From Isoetes taiwanensis (taxonomy: Eukaryota; Streptophyta; Lycopodiopsida; Isoetales; Isoetaceae): a DNA stretch of 64,000 nucleotides. The translations under genes were made by a program, and so were the position numbers. The notes below the pieces were generated by a model. It had not been told where the DNA came from. It saw nothing but the letters and a program-made list of their open reading frames with translations, and ran no database searches. The stretch is from positions 7,610,563 through 7,674,562 of the forward strand of contig JAJEKV010000020.1 in assembly GCA_021234155.1 (NCBI GenBank). The letters are read 5' to 3'. Shown piece by piece: positions 32,932 through 44,905 of the stretch (positions are counted from its first letter, which is position 1; each line of letters begins with the position of its first letter).

Positions 32932-35900
32932 TTTTATTTTACGAAGTGTTCTTTACCTAGATAACGCAAGTGTAAGTAGCTAATAAATTGATGACAATTA
33001 CCATGCCTTTTTTTAATTCCTATTGCAACAATTTCTAGCGATTCATAGACATTTATGTGACTATGTAAGCGTAATAATGAATCCTATTTTAAAATCACGT
33101 ATCCTTAAGATGGACTTCATTATAAAAGCAAACTATTTAGTAGAATGTACTTTATTCCATACCTTTTTAATCAATGGAAGGATCCCCTGGTCAAGTTTTG
33201 GTAATTTGAATATTGAAGTCCAGCTTTCAAGATAAAATATGAAAAATAATAGCTAATAATTAGCTAATAACCAAAGTTGAAGGACAATAAGCTTCAATGC
33301 ATAGGAATTATATTTTTCTGGCCGATACAATCATATACATTGGAAATCAAATCTGTCAGAAGATGCATGCAACAAAACTTGTTAATGGTGTAACTGCTGG
33401 GTATTCCATGTCATTTTATTAATCGAGAAGCAAACCATCAATAAAGAATGCAGAACAAAAGGCCATGGAAGCATAGACAATGCAAAGCAAAGGCTACATG
33501 CATGCTAAGAATATTGTAAAGCCAAGAGCGCATAGAGAATGTAGAGGCGCAAACTTGACTTATGATGATTGTTGTTTCCACATGTTAAAAGGTTGACAAA
33601 AAAAAGGTTGAGAAAAAATTGGATGTGCCCTAATCATATATGAATACTGGTTCCCTTGTACCATTGGCTTTTACTGCACAAAGTCCCTCTTAATACCGTC
33701 GATCACATATGAGTATGGAAAGAAATAAGATACTGCGAGAATGCAAAATGCCAAGCCCATGTGCATAAAATTTGTATGAACAGGCGACATCTCGATTGTT
33801 GTAAACATTAACAGAGTACTATACCAAAGCGAAATAAACTATATGTATTTAACTGTCACAAAGCCATATGATTCAAAGCAGATTTTTTTTTTTCAAATAG
33901 TAAATGTCAATGGAATAATATAAGAAGGCCATAAAAATTCTATATATTTAACATCAAAAATAAACTTTTCTATATTATATACAACAATCCTTACAAAATT
34001 TGAATTCTTCCAGTAATTTTTGCGTGAGCATTCTGCTAATTTTTGACGTTATGAAGCATCCTAGAATGGAAAATCTCTCCCTAAATATCTATGCAGATTA
34101 ATGACTGAGCATAGCATTATCTAGGCAAATTCTTTGTGTTCTTTTGCATTCTTTAACTTGCCCTTGTGATGGAAGACTCCGTATAAGCTATTTAGTTTTC
34201 AATGCGAATTTGTCCGTCTCTATCCCCATTTAGTTGATACCTTGACACCTGAAGCTAGAAGTAACCCAAAATGCTTGAAAATTGCAAAATTATAGATTAA
34301 TCAAGCATAAATCTTTCTGACAACAAATATCAATATGCATCAATAATGGATGTAATAGAAATTGACAGACTTGGTCAATTAAACAACAATGCAGCTTTGC
34401 GTGATCTAATCAGCTTTCAGCATTACAATGACCCCAAACTTACAAGTCATACATTCGTCCGCAACAATATGTTCCACGAACCCTGGCACTTAAAATTTTT
34501 ATGCCGACGTGGCGAGGCCTTTGGCATTTTTAAGGGTCGGCCAATATTGGCTGGCCGTAACAAAAAACATTTGTGCCGAATGCTCACGTTTCGCCACGTG
34601 GAGAAGCATTCCCCGTGAAACTCTGTTTGCCGATCTAACCAAGAGATTCATCAAGAGATTGATCTGGAATTCTGGCACCATGGGCTTCATTTTAACCAAT
34701 TTCTTCAATCAATTTGCTGTAAGTACTTTTCTGCTGGCTGCTGTAAGTACTTTCATGTTAGAACTGGCTGTACAAGGGCAGATATTAAGTTACAAACTAG
34801 AACATATCTAATCATAATCTGTAGCATCATGTTTTGTGGGCATCCAGTAAAATATTTAATGATATTATGAAGGCAACAAAACAGTAAGACATCGTATCAC
34901 ATGAAGGGCTTTAAGTCCTGGTAGTTTGCTGGAAGCAGAGTTCGTGTGCTTCTTATCAGACCAGGAATTCGACCTAGCAGTTTGGAGCTTATCGGGCATT
35001 AAGACTGTTAGGTTGTTGGCTAAGAAATGTAGTTCTGCATTAAGACTTCATGTTAGGTTGTTAGCTAACAAAATGTTAGGTTGTATGGATTTATCGATGT
35101 GCTACAACTGATGAAGCAAATAGAGGCTGACCACAAAGATCATGCTGACAGGTTAAATATGAGGCTGACTGTCTATCAATTGCTATAACATCCCAACTTT
35201 GAAGCCCTTGTCATTAATTGTCAGTATACTGCTTGAATCATAACATATTGTATCTCATATTGTATCTCATTATTTGGGGATCAATGTATGTAATGAATCC
35301 TGCTTGTAATGAATCCTGCTTGTATACTACTAAAACAACAGTAAAGTCAATGAGTTTAGCTGTCTCTTTCCAGCAGACTATGTTATTATTCCGTGCTTAG
35401 GAATTTTAGCTCTAGTTAACATTTTAGCTCTATGTTATGAGTCTCAAAATTTGAGGTGTCTTTCTGCTTCTCTTTCCTGTATGTTTCAAATTTGAATTAC
35501 TGTCTAGTTCATGGTCAAATTTGGCTTTATTTATTTCAGGAAAAGAACTATGAATTATGGGCCTTCAAGGTCATTATCATCTCAACACAAAACAAAAGAC
35601 TGTAACTTAGATCTTTATTTCCTGTCAATCAAGCCATTGCACTCTAGGAGTCAATTATTATCGAAGTGACTACAAAGGAAGAAAGCTTCCTTTCAAACTG
35701 CAGAATGACTATCTATCAATTGCTGTAAATAAGCAGCTCTGCTGACTGTACCATGCCAGGGGACATGATCTGGAACAGGTCCCTGTGCAAGAATGACATG
35801 ATCTGGAACAGGTCCCTGTGTAATTCGCATTTGTGTCAATAATTATACCTGCAGGGACAAATTTGCATTTGGTTTCTATCTTGTTACAAAAGCTTGGACC

Positions 35901-37264
35901 CAAATAATTGGACCTAATGTTATCATTTAGTTCAGTGTTGGGATGGACCATACGAATGTAGAGACTATTCAATAAGTATTCAAACACTGGCTTTTCATAA
36001 TCTTTATGCCAGAATCTTTATGCAGATTTACTTCTTTACGTTTTCTTGTGCATTACACTTCCTTGTTTTTGGCTTTAGGTATCACTACAACGTTGCAGAC
36101 AATAGACTTGCCCAACACTTCTTGCACAAACCTGTGGGCTTTGATAATGGATGCTGGAACAGGTTTTACTTCACAAGTTTATGAACTTTCTCAAGTGTTT
36201 CTGCACAAGGCAATTGCAAGATCAAGCAATGGGATCAAACAATGAGAGGAATGTCATGTTATAAGGCATTTATTATCTGAGTAAGTGAATGCTGTTGTCT
36301 CTATGTAGTGAGCGAAATTTGATGTTTTTCTATCACTGAAAGATATAGAATTTACTCTTTATCATTGCAGGAGAAATGGCCAAAGAACCTCTATATTGCA
36401 TCCATTAGCTATGGAATAACTGTTTTATAATGTGCAAGGCGTGCTGCATCCAGAATTGATTATGCAGTTTATGCATCGAGAAGCATATTATCTGTTGTTG
36501 AAATACGAGGCTGATTGTCTCCTAATCCACCACAAATAATAGTCTGGTTGTGACGTCCTTACAGTCGGATGAAAGTGTTGAATTGCATATCTGTCTTCGA
36601 TATGATGCCTTTTTTTGATGTATAATGGCATTCAAGCTCTGCCATGCTTTGACATCAATGTACAAGAGGAGTATTGTTAAAATCATGGGGAATAACGTTT
36701 TCACCACCAACTTGGTTATATTTTATTTATGTAGCCATTCTCTTCCCTAAGTTGCTGTGGTTGTTACTCACCTACAAAATGTGCTCGAACAGAGCAATTT
36801 TTTTCAAGCCATTCAAACAGCTTCTTTTGAATTGTCGCTCTTTGTTAACACTTCTTCTGCGAAAGGCAAGATTCAGGATAACTAAGGATAATTATCTTTC
36901 TCATATACAACCTTGTGTTTTGGATTAAGTTAACGATATTTCCACTGTTATGTCCTGAAGTTCAAATGAACCACAAGTATAATTGACTATTCCAACTTTC
37001 CTTCTTCTATGTCACCAGAATCAGTTCCAAGATTACATTCCCTGTCTTCTTTTGGAAGGAGAAACAAAAATGGCAAGGGAAGCAACGATGATGCATTGCA
37101 TAGCAGGATCAACATTGCCAATTCGCCAATTTGTCTTTGATTTGTCAATTCGCCACCATTTCTCTTTGATTTGATCGAATCCCTTTCTCTTTTCGGTTCA
37201 AGGTTTTCCTCTTCGTTGAGGTTTTCGTTTTTGTTAAGGATATTACGTGGCAAACTACGTGGTA
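32932..37264 (-). other. Helitron 5' region, no gene recognised
   Basis: This AT-rich stretch lies between the Rep start codon and the Helitron 5' end. Short open frames (for example 34,346-34,618 and 34,509-34,811) have no family signature. There are small local repeats: GACATGATCTGGAACAGGTC twice at about 35,763-35,822, and an inverted pair ACGTGGCGA / TCGCCACGT at about 34,508 and 34,592. Captured host gene fragments are common here in Helitrons, but I can identify none. Confidence 0.5.
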
Positions 37265-37273
37265 TTAAATCAT

Positions 37274-37437
37274 GGGAAAAACTACAATATACCCCTAACT
37301 TTTTGCAAAATTCACAACATACCCCTAACTTTTAGAAAATTCATGAAATGCCCCTAATGGCATTTTGTGAATTTTTAGAAAGTTAGGGGTATACTGTGAA
37401 TTTTACAAAAAGTTAAGGGTATTTTGTAGTTTTCCCC
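37274..37437. mobile_element. Mutator-type MITE, 164 bp, 9-bp TSD
   Basis: Almost the whole element is one long inverted repeat: GGGAAAAACTACAATATACC at the left and its near complement ending TAGTTTTCCCC at the right, with internal CCCCTAAC / GTTAGGGG arms. It is flanked by perfect 9-bp duplications TTAAATCAT (37,265-37,273 and 37,438-37,446). A 9-bp duplication with long TIRs points to mobilisation by a Mutator-like transposase. Confidence 0.88.
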
Positions 37438-37446
37438 TTAAATCAT

Positions 37447-37974
37447 TGAAGTGCCATTGTCCGTCGAATGATACCCTACAAAAAACCTAATCATTTTGCG
37501 TGACTTTAATGCCACGTAATTAATAGACATCAGTCGTAGTGGAATCTCACCCTGAATGAAAGAAATACTCGGAATAAATTCTAAAAGTTGTACTCAAAGA
37601 CACAGCAAACAAACAAATGTTCTTCTTTTACCTACAATATTATCTTACCAAATTTCCTTTTCCTGGTACCAGGTTGCAACCAAGCTAAATCCAATTCGGA
37701 TTATGGAGTGTATACAATCAAATCCGATGCCTATGTTACGCATCCCACCCTTTTGTTTGGCAACACACAGCCCAACATTTTTAGATTTTCGTCGCACCTT
37801 TTAGGAAAGATTATTTTAGACGTCACACCCTTTCCTTTGCAAACACACATATCCACGTGGCACAATCTAAGCCATCAATCAAGGCGGAGGAACAAACGGA
37901 CAAATCTGGGCCGTCCGGCGGCACGCAGGGACATTGGCGCGATCTCAGCCGTCGATCGGGCAGACAGACCGACA
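37447..37974. other. Helitron subterminal 5' sequence
   Basis: No coding signature. It includes GC-richer sequence (37,850-37,980) just inside the Helitron 5' terminus, part of which is included in the downstream tandem duplication. Confidence 0.5.
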
Positions 37975-38666
37975 CCACGGTTTTATTTTATAATATAGGA
38001 TATATTGTTTATTTGTGTATTCCTTGCATTTTTACTAGTATATTTCTCTTGTTGTCTTGTAGATTCAGATAACACGATGACAATATGCTATATAAAAATA
38101 GTGCATGAAATGAAAGTTGATTTAGAGATTCTGCTTTAGCCTGGCTAAACCTGCCCAGCACTTGAAAAGGCATTGGGAAGAATATTGCATCGCACGATTT
38201 GCCCGATGAACTATGCAATAGGACAAACAAATGCCTTATGTTTGCAGTGCTCACTCTAAACTTCTTCAGGAATATCTTGATGGACGCAGGGACATTGGCG
38301 CGATCTCAGCCGTCGATCGGGCGGACAGACCGACACCACGGTTTTATTTTATAATATAGAATATGTTGTTTATTTGTGTATTCCTTGCATTTTTACTAGT
38401 ATATTTCTCTTGTTGTCTTGTAGATTCAGACAACACGACAATATGCTATATAAAAATAGTGCATGAAATGAAAGTTGATTTAGAGATTCTGCTTTAGCTT
38501 GGCTAAACCTGCCCAGCACTTGAAAAGGCATTGGGAAGAATATTGCATCGCACGATTTGGCCGATGAACTATTGCATCGCACGATTTGGCCGATGAACTA
38601 TGCAATAGGACAAATGCCTTATGTTTGCAGTGCTCACTCTAAACTTCTTCAGGAATATCTTGATGG
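37923..38666. repeat. Tandem duplication across the Helitron 5' junction
   Basis: Copy 1 (37,923-38,283) and copy 2 (38,284-38,666) start with ACGCAGGGACATTGGCGCGA and end with AATATCTTGATGG. Each contains the last ~78 bp of the Helitron plus ~283 bp of flank, so duplication happened after Helitron insertion. Copy 2 carries a further ~29-bp internal duplication (GCATCGCACGATTTGGCCGA) near 38,545-38,600. Confidence 0.9.
37975..38000 (-). other. Helitron 5' terminus
   Basis: On minus the end reads TCCTATATTATAAAATAAAA, preceded by A in the flank. A TC start followed by an A/T-rich stretch is characteristic of plant Helitron 5' ends. Confidence 0.9.
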
Positions 38667-41600
38667 TTTCCTCAAACTCTATGAATGCACATGCCTTGGC
38701 TCAAGTTAAAAGAATGCACATGCCTTGGCTCAAGTTAAAACAACCTGGATTGCTCTTTCTTGACATCTTGCTATGTTATCTTGCCTCATTCTGGTGCCCC
38801 TGAGGATATAATTAAGGATTCTAAACCCTTCAACATTCACCCACACACTAAGATTGTAAGCCACTCCTAATGTTCATAACAACCTTCTAATCCCATTTTC
38901 CCCTTTCTTCCTTGTGATCTTCACGCCCTTGACCCTTCCATCCTGGATTCTTGTTCATTTGCATTTTGATTCTAGAGTTGGGGTAACTCGTCATAAATTT
39001 TTCTCTTGCATAAACAATGTCTAGATTGCCCACATTATATTGTGTCTCGGCACTTCAAAGGGCCACCTATGGATGTCTTTGCCTGGAAAATTCTACCATT
39101 TGCTTCTTGACGGGTCCTTAATTCAGAATTTTCTCTTTCCCTTGCCTTTATGCTTCTCTCTCTTTGACAACAATTAAGGCCACGCCCATTCGCTACTCTG
39201 TCCTACCAAATGCCCAGCTAACAAATTCTTTTTCTTGCAGCGTTGACGAAATTTGTGGATGCTTTAATTGTTTGTATGTGATTCTACCATATAGCCAGTA
39301 TCTAATGGTTGATTCAGGATCCCAGAACTCCTGGATGCCAGAAATACTGAACTCACTATCCTTGTCAAGGATGTCAAGCATTTGAGTTCAGTCCATTGTC
39401 CAAACTCTTCTCGCCATTGAAGTGGCTGCTCTTGAGGAATTCACCTATATACAATATGGATAGCCTATGAAATACCCATAGGCTATCTATATTTTATGGA
39501 TACCCAAAGCTATTAAATATCCCACAAGCCACCTGCATTTCAAGGATGCCCAAAGCTATAAGGACGCAGTGTTCTCTTTCAGTTTTGAGTATGCGAATGA
39601 ATGACTCGATGCCAACAAATCTAAATAGAAGTTCTTTTAGAAGTTGGCGGAGGTTTTGTGTGTATGTGCAGACGAAAAGCATGAAACTCCTCTCTTTGGT
39701 TTTTATACCATTCCTAATTTTATTTTGGGCGCCTTTTTTTAACTTGAACTGTGAGGCTTTTCTAGTAATAGCGTTGCTTGTTCATAACTCCATAATAATT
39801 CCTAATAACAAGTTTACCAGTACGCATTTATATGCTTCTTGCAGTGCTTTTATGACCTTATAAAGTGTTTTGTTGAGCTATAATGCGGAAACTGTGGTGG
39901 TTTTGACATCTGAAAAGACTTCATGAAGTGACTTTCTTATATGTATATCAATCATAATATCGATGTGATACAAGCCATATTCCTTGCTTTATTAGCAAAC
40001 ATTTAGAATTTCTCCTGTAGGTTCTCTTTTGAACTTCATTGAGGCATGTTAAGCCTACAAGAGAAATAATATTCATATGTACTAACGGACAAAACAAACT
40101 TTTGCTCCATTTGGTGCAGCCATTTAATGCTATGGTTAGGATGCAGCCTGCAGCCGACCCTTTATGTTATGAGTTCATGGAAGAAAAGTTGATATGCATA
40201 ATAATCACATCTTATGCATCAGGTCCAAAGAATGGCATGTTATCAATGTTATCTGACAAAAGAAAATGATGCCCTTTTGTAGATTCAAAGACTGGGAATA
40301 TTACAATTATTGTTTGCAGATGACGTGTTCTTTGAAATACATCGTCCATCATTGGAATCAACCCATTCTTCAAATTTCAACATCTTTGCCTATTCTCCCT
40401 AATACTGCTTAGGGCAATGCGTGATGTTGTTTCCACATGATTTATACAACATGAACATGAGCCTCTATGTATGTCTTCACATTGTAAATTATAGGTGCAA
40501 TAAATAGTTGTTCTTCTCTAGTTTTATCTTATAGAGATTTCTTTTGCATGCTCAGTGTTCTTGCCTAATAAACCATTGCTTAGCCCAACCCTATAGTTGC
40601 TAGGTAACGTAGCTTGATGGGTTAATGTGATATAGTATTTGACACAATGCTTCAGCTTTTAGTAGGAAGCATTGGTAGATCAATCGTGCATCACCCTTCT
40701 TCTTCTAAAAACAATGGATTGTTATCTAATGCTCCAAACGCATAGATTTAACATATTAAGGTAGGCACTTAACTCTTGTAGAAATAGCCATGTTTAATAA
40801 TGCTCTACTTTGAGATGTTTCCATTAATGTGAAAAGAATGCTTTAACCTCCTCCAGACTTATTGTTCTTTAACTTACTGTAGTATATCATCACTTGGCCA
40901 TCCTGTAAGCAACTGCTTCAACCTATTTGGTCTACCCATGTACTAAGCTTTGTTTAGTACGCTCTGTTCACTAAAATAGTTCATCATGTGAGTAACTAGT
41001 TCAGCCTTCTTTGGTCTATCCATCTACTAGGCTTTGTTTAGTACGCTCTGCTCACTAAAATAGTTCAATTGTTCAGAACATAATCTTTATCCCCAGTTTC
41101 ACACATTGGCACAACTAGGTGTGATAGCTACCTAGAAAGCTCTACTAGTTTACCACCCAATTCAACTCTTCAAAGATAAGTTTGCAAATAATACCATTGC
41201 AATTTGCCCCAGAAATTATATCACATAGCACATTCAACATAAACATGGGTCTAAAATTTTGCCGCAAATTCAAGAGTGTTGCAGAATTCTACATGGTTGT
41301 TAAATCATGTGTATTGGCCTTCGTCTAAAAAGCAAATATTTTGGAGAAATGACGCAAGTCATCACAATGCAGCACATGGCAGACAAACAGAATTACATTC
41401 ATTATTATTAAATCTTCAATTTCTCCCTTCAGCTCTTGCTTTCCCAGTATGCTTTTAAAAGCAGATACTATTAGGTGGATCAAAGGCTCTTTGCAACAGG
41501 GTCCCATCCTCTCAGACATGAGAAGTGCTGACAGGGGATTATGGTGCCCTGTAAATAGTTATGCACGTGTAATTTATTGGTCTTTGCCATTAGCAGCCAC

Positions 41601-42484
41601 ACTAACGGACAATTACCATGATCTTTGGACAAGTTTAGGCATTTAAATCGTGAAAATTCAAACAATGAGGCAGTTGTAAGATCCTAAAATGAAAATAGCA
41701 ACCTCAACGATGGGAAGAACTACAAAAATGAGAAAAGACCTTACACCAGGTGTCAAACTTATTGGCATTTGGCACCCACCTGATGTTAACTGAGTTCATG
41801 AAATTGATAAGTCAAAGAGACATGAGAAGCTAGAAACTCAAACAATCCAATCACTCTATAGATATTTAGATTTCTGCATTCCATAAACTTTTCTATACAA
41901 TCCAGAGGTGGTTTTCCAGAACACCTCAATCATTTCCACTAACAATAATCCGTTCTGATTTTAACCCTGTAAATGCAAAGCATGAAGTACCATTACAAAA
42001 CTTATGGACGATGAAGCAAAAAGTTTCCATTTTGGAGTACGTTTACCTGATCTTAGAAGAGAGTTCCATTGCAGAGCCTGATTGCTTTCGATCATTTATC
42101 ATTTCCAGTGATAATACAACTATGGCAGCCAAGCTTATATGTTAGCCCCTACTCCAAAGTGAAGAGCAGCTTCAAGCCATCATTCAGCTTCTGTACCAGT
42201 CGTTCCAAGACATGGAACACCACCTTATGATGCTAGCAATGGCAAAGCATATGCTATTCGGTGATGTCAGACCAAAAAGGACCAAGCGCAATAGATAATA
42301 CATTGAAAAGGAAGTGTATATCTTCTTCTACATTTATAAGCCCTGCAGTGGTTGGCTAATCTCGTAGCTTTTCTCTATGCCAAGGGATAGAGCAAAATCC
42401 TGACAGAAAAATTTGTACATTGTACAAAAGTGAAACATCGTATGGCAGATTGGCATGGATCAATTTGTCAAAAGCAAGGACCAT
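38667..42484. other. Intergenic region upstream of nothing recognisable
   Basis: No gene family is visible. Noted structures: a 31-bp tandem duplication (ATGCACATGCCTTGGCTCAA) at about 38,684-38,740, an 11-bp-stem hairpin GATAGCCTATG...CATAGGCTATC at 39,459-39,487, and an ~80-bp tandem duplication at about 40,918-41,073 (GGCTTTGTTTAGTACGCTCTG-like in both copies). The sequence is AT-rich and unremarkable otherwise. Confidence 0.5.
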
Positions 42485-44540
42485 TTAAGAGCCTGTTATT
42501 GTTGATGCCAAGACATTCATTTGGTCCTTGTCATCCTCCACCGAAAGCCCCAACCTTGTAGTATCTTTTCCAAATGCTGCTAGGAGCAAGGCTTCAGCAC
42601 GCCCTACAAACAATCAAGTTGCCCATTGAAACGAAATTATTCTTGAATCCATGCATGCCTATTAAATTAGTATATCTTTCAGCTTATCAAATTATGATTA
42701 CCTACCATGATCTTTCTTCCTCGTCAGCTGTGGAGACAAAGATGGAAACAATGATGTTGCAAGTGCACGGCTGTCGTCCTGACAAACATATTAATCAAGG
42801 TAAGCTTTGGAAATATTTACTATTAAATTCTACAAAACAATGTCTTGAAGCAGGGACTGCATAAATAAAATTTACTTCAATAAACTCAACGACATTTTAT
42901 CACAGGAAAAACTGTGTAAAACTGCCATAGAACTTTCTGTCACACATGTTTGAACATTTCTCTAATATAGATACCTCTCCAACTTAAGGTCATAGGTGGA
43001 GATTGCAACATCTACGACCTTAAATCATGCCATCTTCAGTGCCAACAACCCGCATCATTCTCTGGCAGTTCTACGGAAAAAAGCTTCATTGAAAAAAAAT
43101 GCACTCTCAAAATAAAAGAACAAAAGGATTCATCTCGTATTTCCACATCCTGGTCTCCATTGGAGTAACAAAAAGAGGATCTGCCACTAGCAAATTCAGT
43201 TTCTAAACATTATCCAGAACACTGGTTATGAAGGAATTTCCTCCAATGCTGTGTCTGGTTGTAAAAGCTTTACACAGGTGAACCATCATTACCTTAGTAA
43301 AGAGGTCCCCTTTTAATCGCATTGCAGATTTCCATGTATTTGAAGGCACGGGTATGACAGAAATTCCAGATCCCAACAAGCACCCAATCCATAAACCATA
43401 GTTGAACCCTGTACTCCACCATCCCTGCATAATAATTTAGTTAAAGAAATGACATCCATTTTTAATGTAATTAATATAATTAAGAACCTCATTTCTTGAT
43501 TGAGTACCTGTTTGCCATCCAAAGGTAAAGGCATGCCTTGTTCAACATAAGCGATGGTCCCTATTACCAACAACCAGAGGTTTGTATGAATGAACGAATG
43601 CTGTTTGCATGTTGCCATAAACACAGCATTTAGAAAAAACTAGAACTTTGAATTTGAACCCTCGGACTCTTAAACAGATTCCAAAACAGCCAATAATCTC
43701 AGGACAGTCCACCACATACTTTATTTCTTCTCCTTGTGTTCCTAATTAATGCCATCTATAAGTGGTACATTTCTAGAAGCATATCAGTTCTGCTCTCATT
43801 GAACAACATTATACCCACTTACCTGGTGGTGTGCCTAACTTTTTTAACAGAGTGGAGATCTTGCCAGCATCCAATCGCCTGCGTAGTCTACCAGAGATGT
43901 AGGTGTCCACTGATGGCGAGTCAATCACCTGGTGCGTATGAATAAGTAGATTCTTATAAGAACCACTAAACATGCACAATACCACATCAAAATGCGATAA
44001 TTACCTGAGCTTCTACTTTACTCCCTTCCATCGAAAGAATGGCTATTGCACCATGAACATCCGGGTCAATTCCAATCACAAAAGACCTAGTTAGACCCAA
44101 TGAACAGCTGTCCATATTACTGTCTGACGTCAAACTTCCAGGAGCTGATAAATCCGTCCAACTAGGGGCTTGCAATGAACAAAGCCATCCCTGTTTGGAT
44201 TGCCTAATTTTTTCAGTCGTACTCAATTTTGTCTTTGTTTTAGTCTTTGTTTCCACCTTTGTATTTGTCCTGGCTTTTATTTTTGTACTGGGTACTTGGA
44301 TTTTTGTTCTAACCTTCTCAAACAAGCCTATGCCAAGATTAAAAGCAAAGCTGTCAAGGCAAGCAGATGAACCAGGAAATGCATAAATAAAACTGGATTG
44401 AGTTGTAACTTACTGTTGGTACCTTCAGCAATCTTCGCCGGCTGAAGCTGGGTAAGAGTCTTAGAAAAAAAAGACATTCGCCTAGCTTGGAGGCATCCCA
44501 AAAGCCCTTTCATTGTCACATCCCATCCAACATTTGCCAT
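42485..44540 (-). CDS. MOC1: Organellar Holliday-junction resolvase, MOC1 type
   Basis: Seven exons on minus: 44,540-44,414; 44,327-44,005; 43,928-43,823; 43,560-43,508; 43,424-43,293; 42,778-42,706; 42,603-42,485. All introns are GT-AG, and the joined frame is 933 nt (310 residues) from ATG to TAA with no interruption. MOC1 (Monokaryotic chloroplast 1) is a RuvC-fold endonuclease that resolves four-way junctions during chloroplast nucleoid segregation. The acidic catalytic residues are all visible: [30 protein letters not shown] and KKDHGRAEALL. The conserved [14 protein letters not shown] block follows the second motif. The N-terminal ~90 residues are Lys/Thr/Ser-rich with little acid, compatible with an organellar transit peptide. 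The first ATG after the upstream stop-free stretch ([12 protein letters not shown]) was chosen because the longer open frame begins with GTG. Confidence 0.93.
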
Positions 44541-44815
44541 TTCATGAGCAGAACGTCTCTGAGAACACCCGGTTTTTACCACAGCGGAAATGATGTAATT
44601 TTTCAGGTTACATGTACTTTTATAACGTATATATATAGCTTTAGAAACATTCCTTCGTATATAGGAAAATGTCTAGATAGGCCATTACCATTACGGTGGA
44701 TTAGCTAGCCCATTGCATGCCGTAATGGACTGTCCTAGACCATTACTCCTTACATATTACGCCCCCAAAATATCAGTTTGCTATGATTTTTGTCGTAGGT
44801 GGGCCGGGAAAAGGG

Positions 44816-44905
44816 GGTGGTTTTTTTGGGTTGCCCCTAGGGGGGCAAACCCTTGTTTATGTGGGTTTGTGGCATATCCTAAGTATATGCTAGAATATAC
44901 TTAAA
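44816..44905 (+). repeat. Dispersed repeat, copy 1 near the kinase gene
   Basis: TTTTTTTGGGTTGCCCCTAG, then GGGGGCAA, TATGTGGGTTTGTGGCATAT and AAGTATATGCTAGAATATAC. About 80 bp match the copy at 48,287-48,375, and the GGGTTGCCCC core matches the site split by the LTR element at 723/3360. Confidence 0.75.

Larger units (their letters stand above)
12958..38000 (-). mobile_element. Helitron (autonomous type, now degenerate), with nested insertions
   Basis: The minus-strand 5' end is TCCTATATTATAAAAT at 38,000, preceded by A. The 3' end is a 17-nt hairpin plus AATTTTCTAG at 12,958, followed by T. This is the A^T insertion and TC...CTAG structure of Helitrons, with no target duplication. Between the ends lie a Rep (HUH) domain and a PIF1-type helicase on the same strand. 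The total of 25.0 kb falls to about 12.8 kb after removing the nested 12.2 kb TIR element, and to about 10.6 kb after also removing a 2.2 kb insertion in the helicase. Frameshifts, a stop and these insertions make this copy non-functional. Confidence 0.93.

Noticed and set aside
39459-39487. 11-bp stem hairpin as a terminator or attachment site
   Set aside because: Isolated short hairpins are expected by chance in AT-rich plant DNA; no associated feature.
44541-44582. Longer MOC1 N-terminus from 44,582
   Set aside because: That frame begins with GTG; the first ATG is at 44,540.
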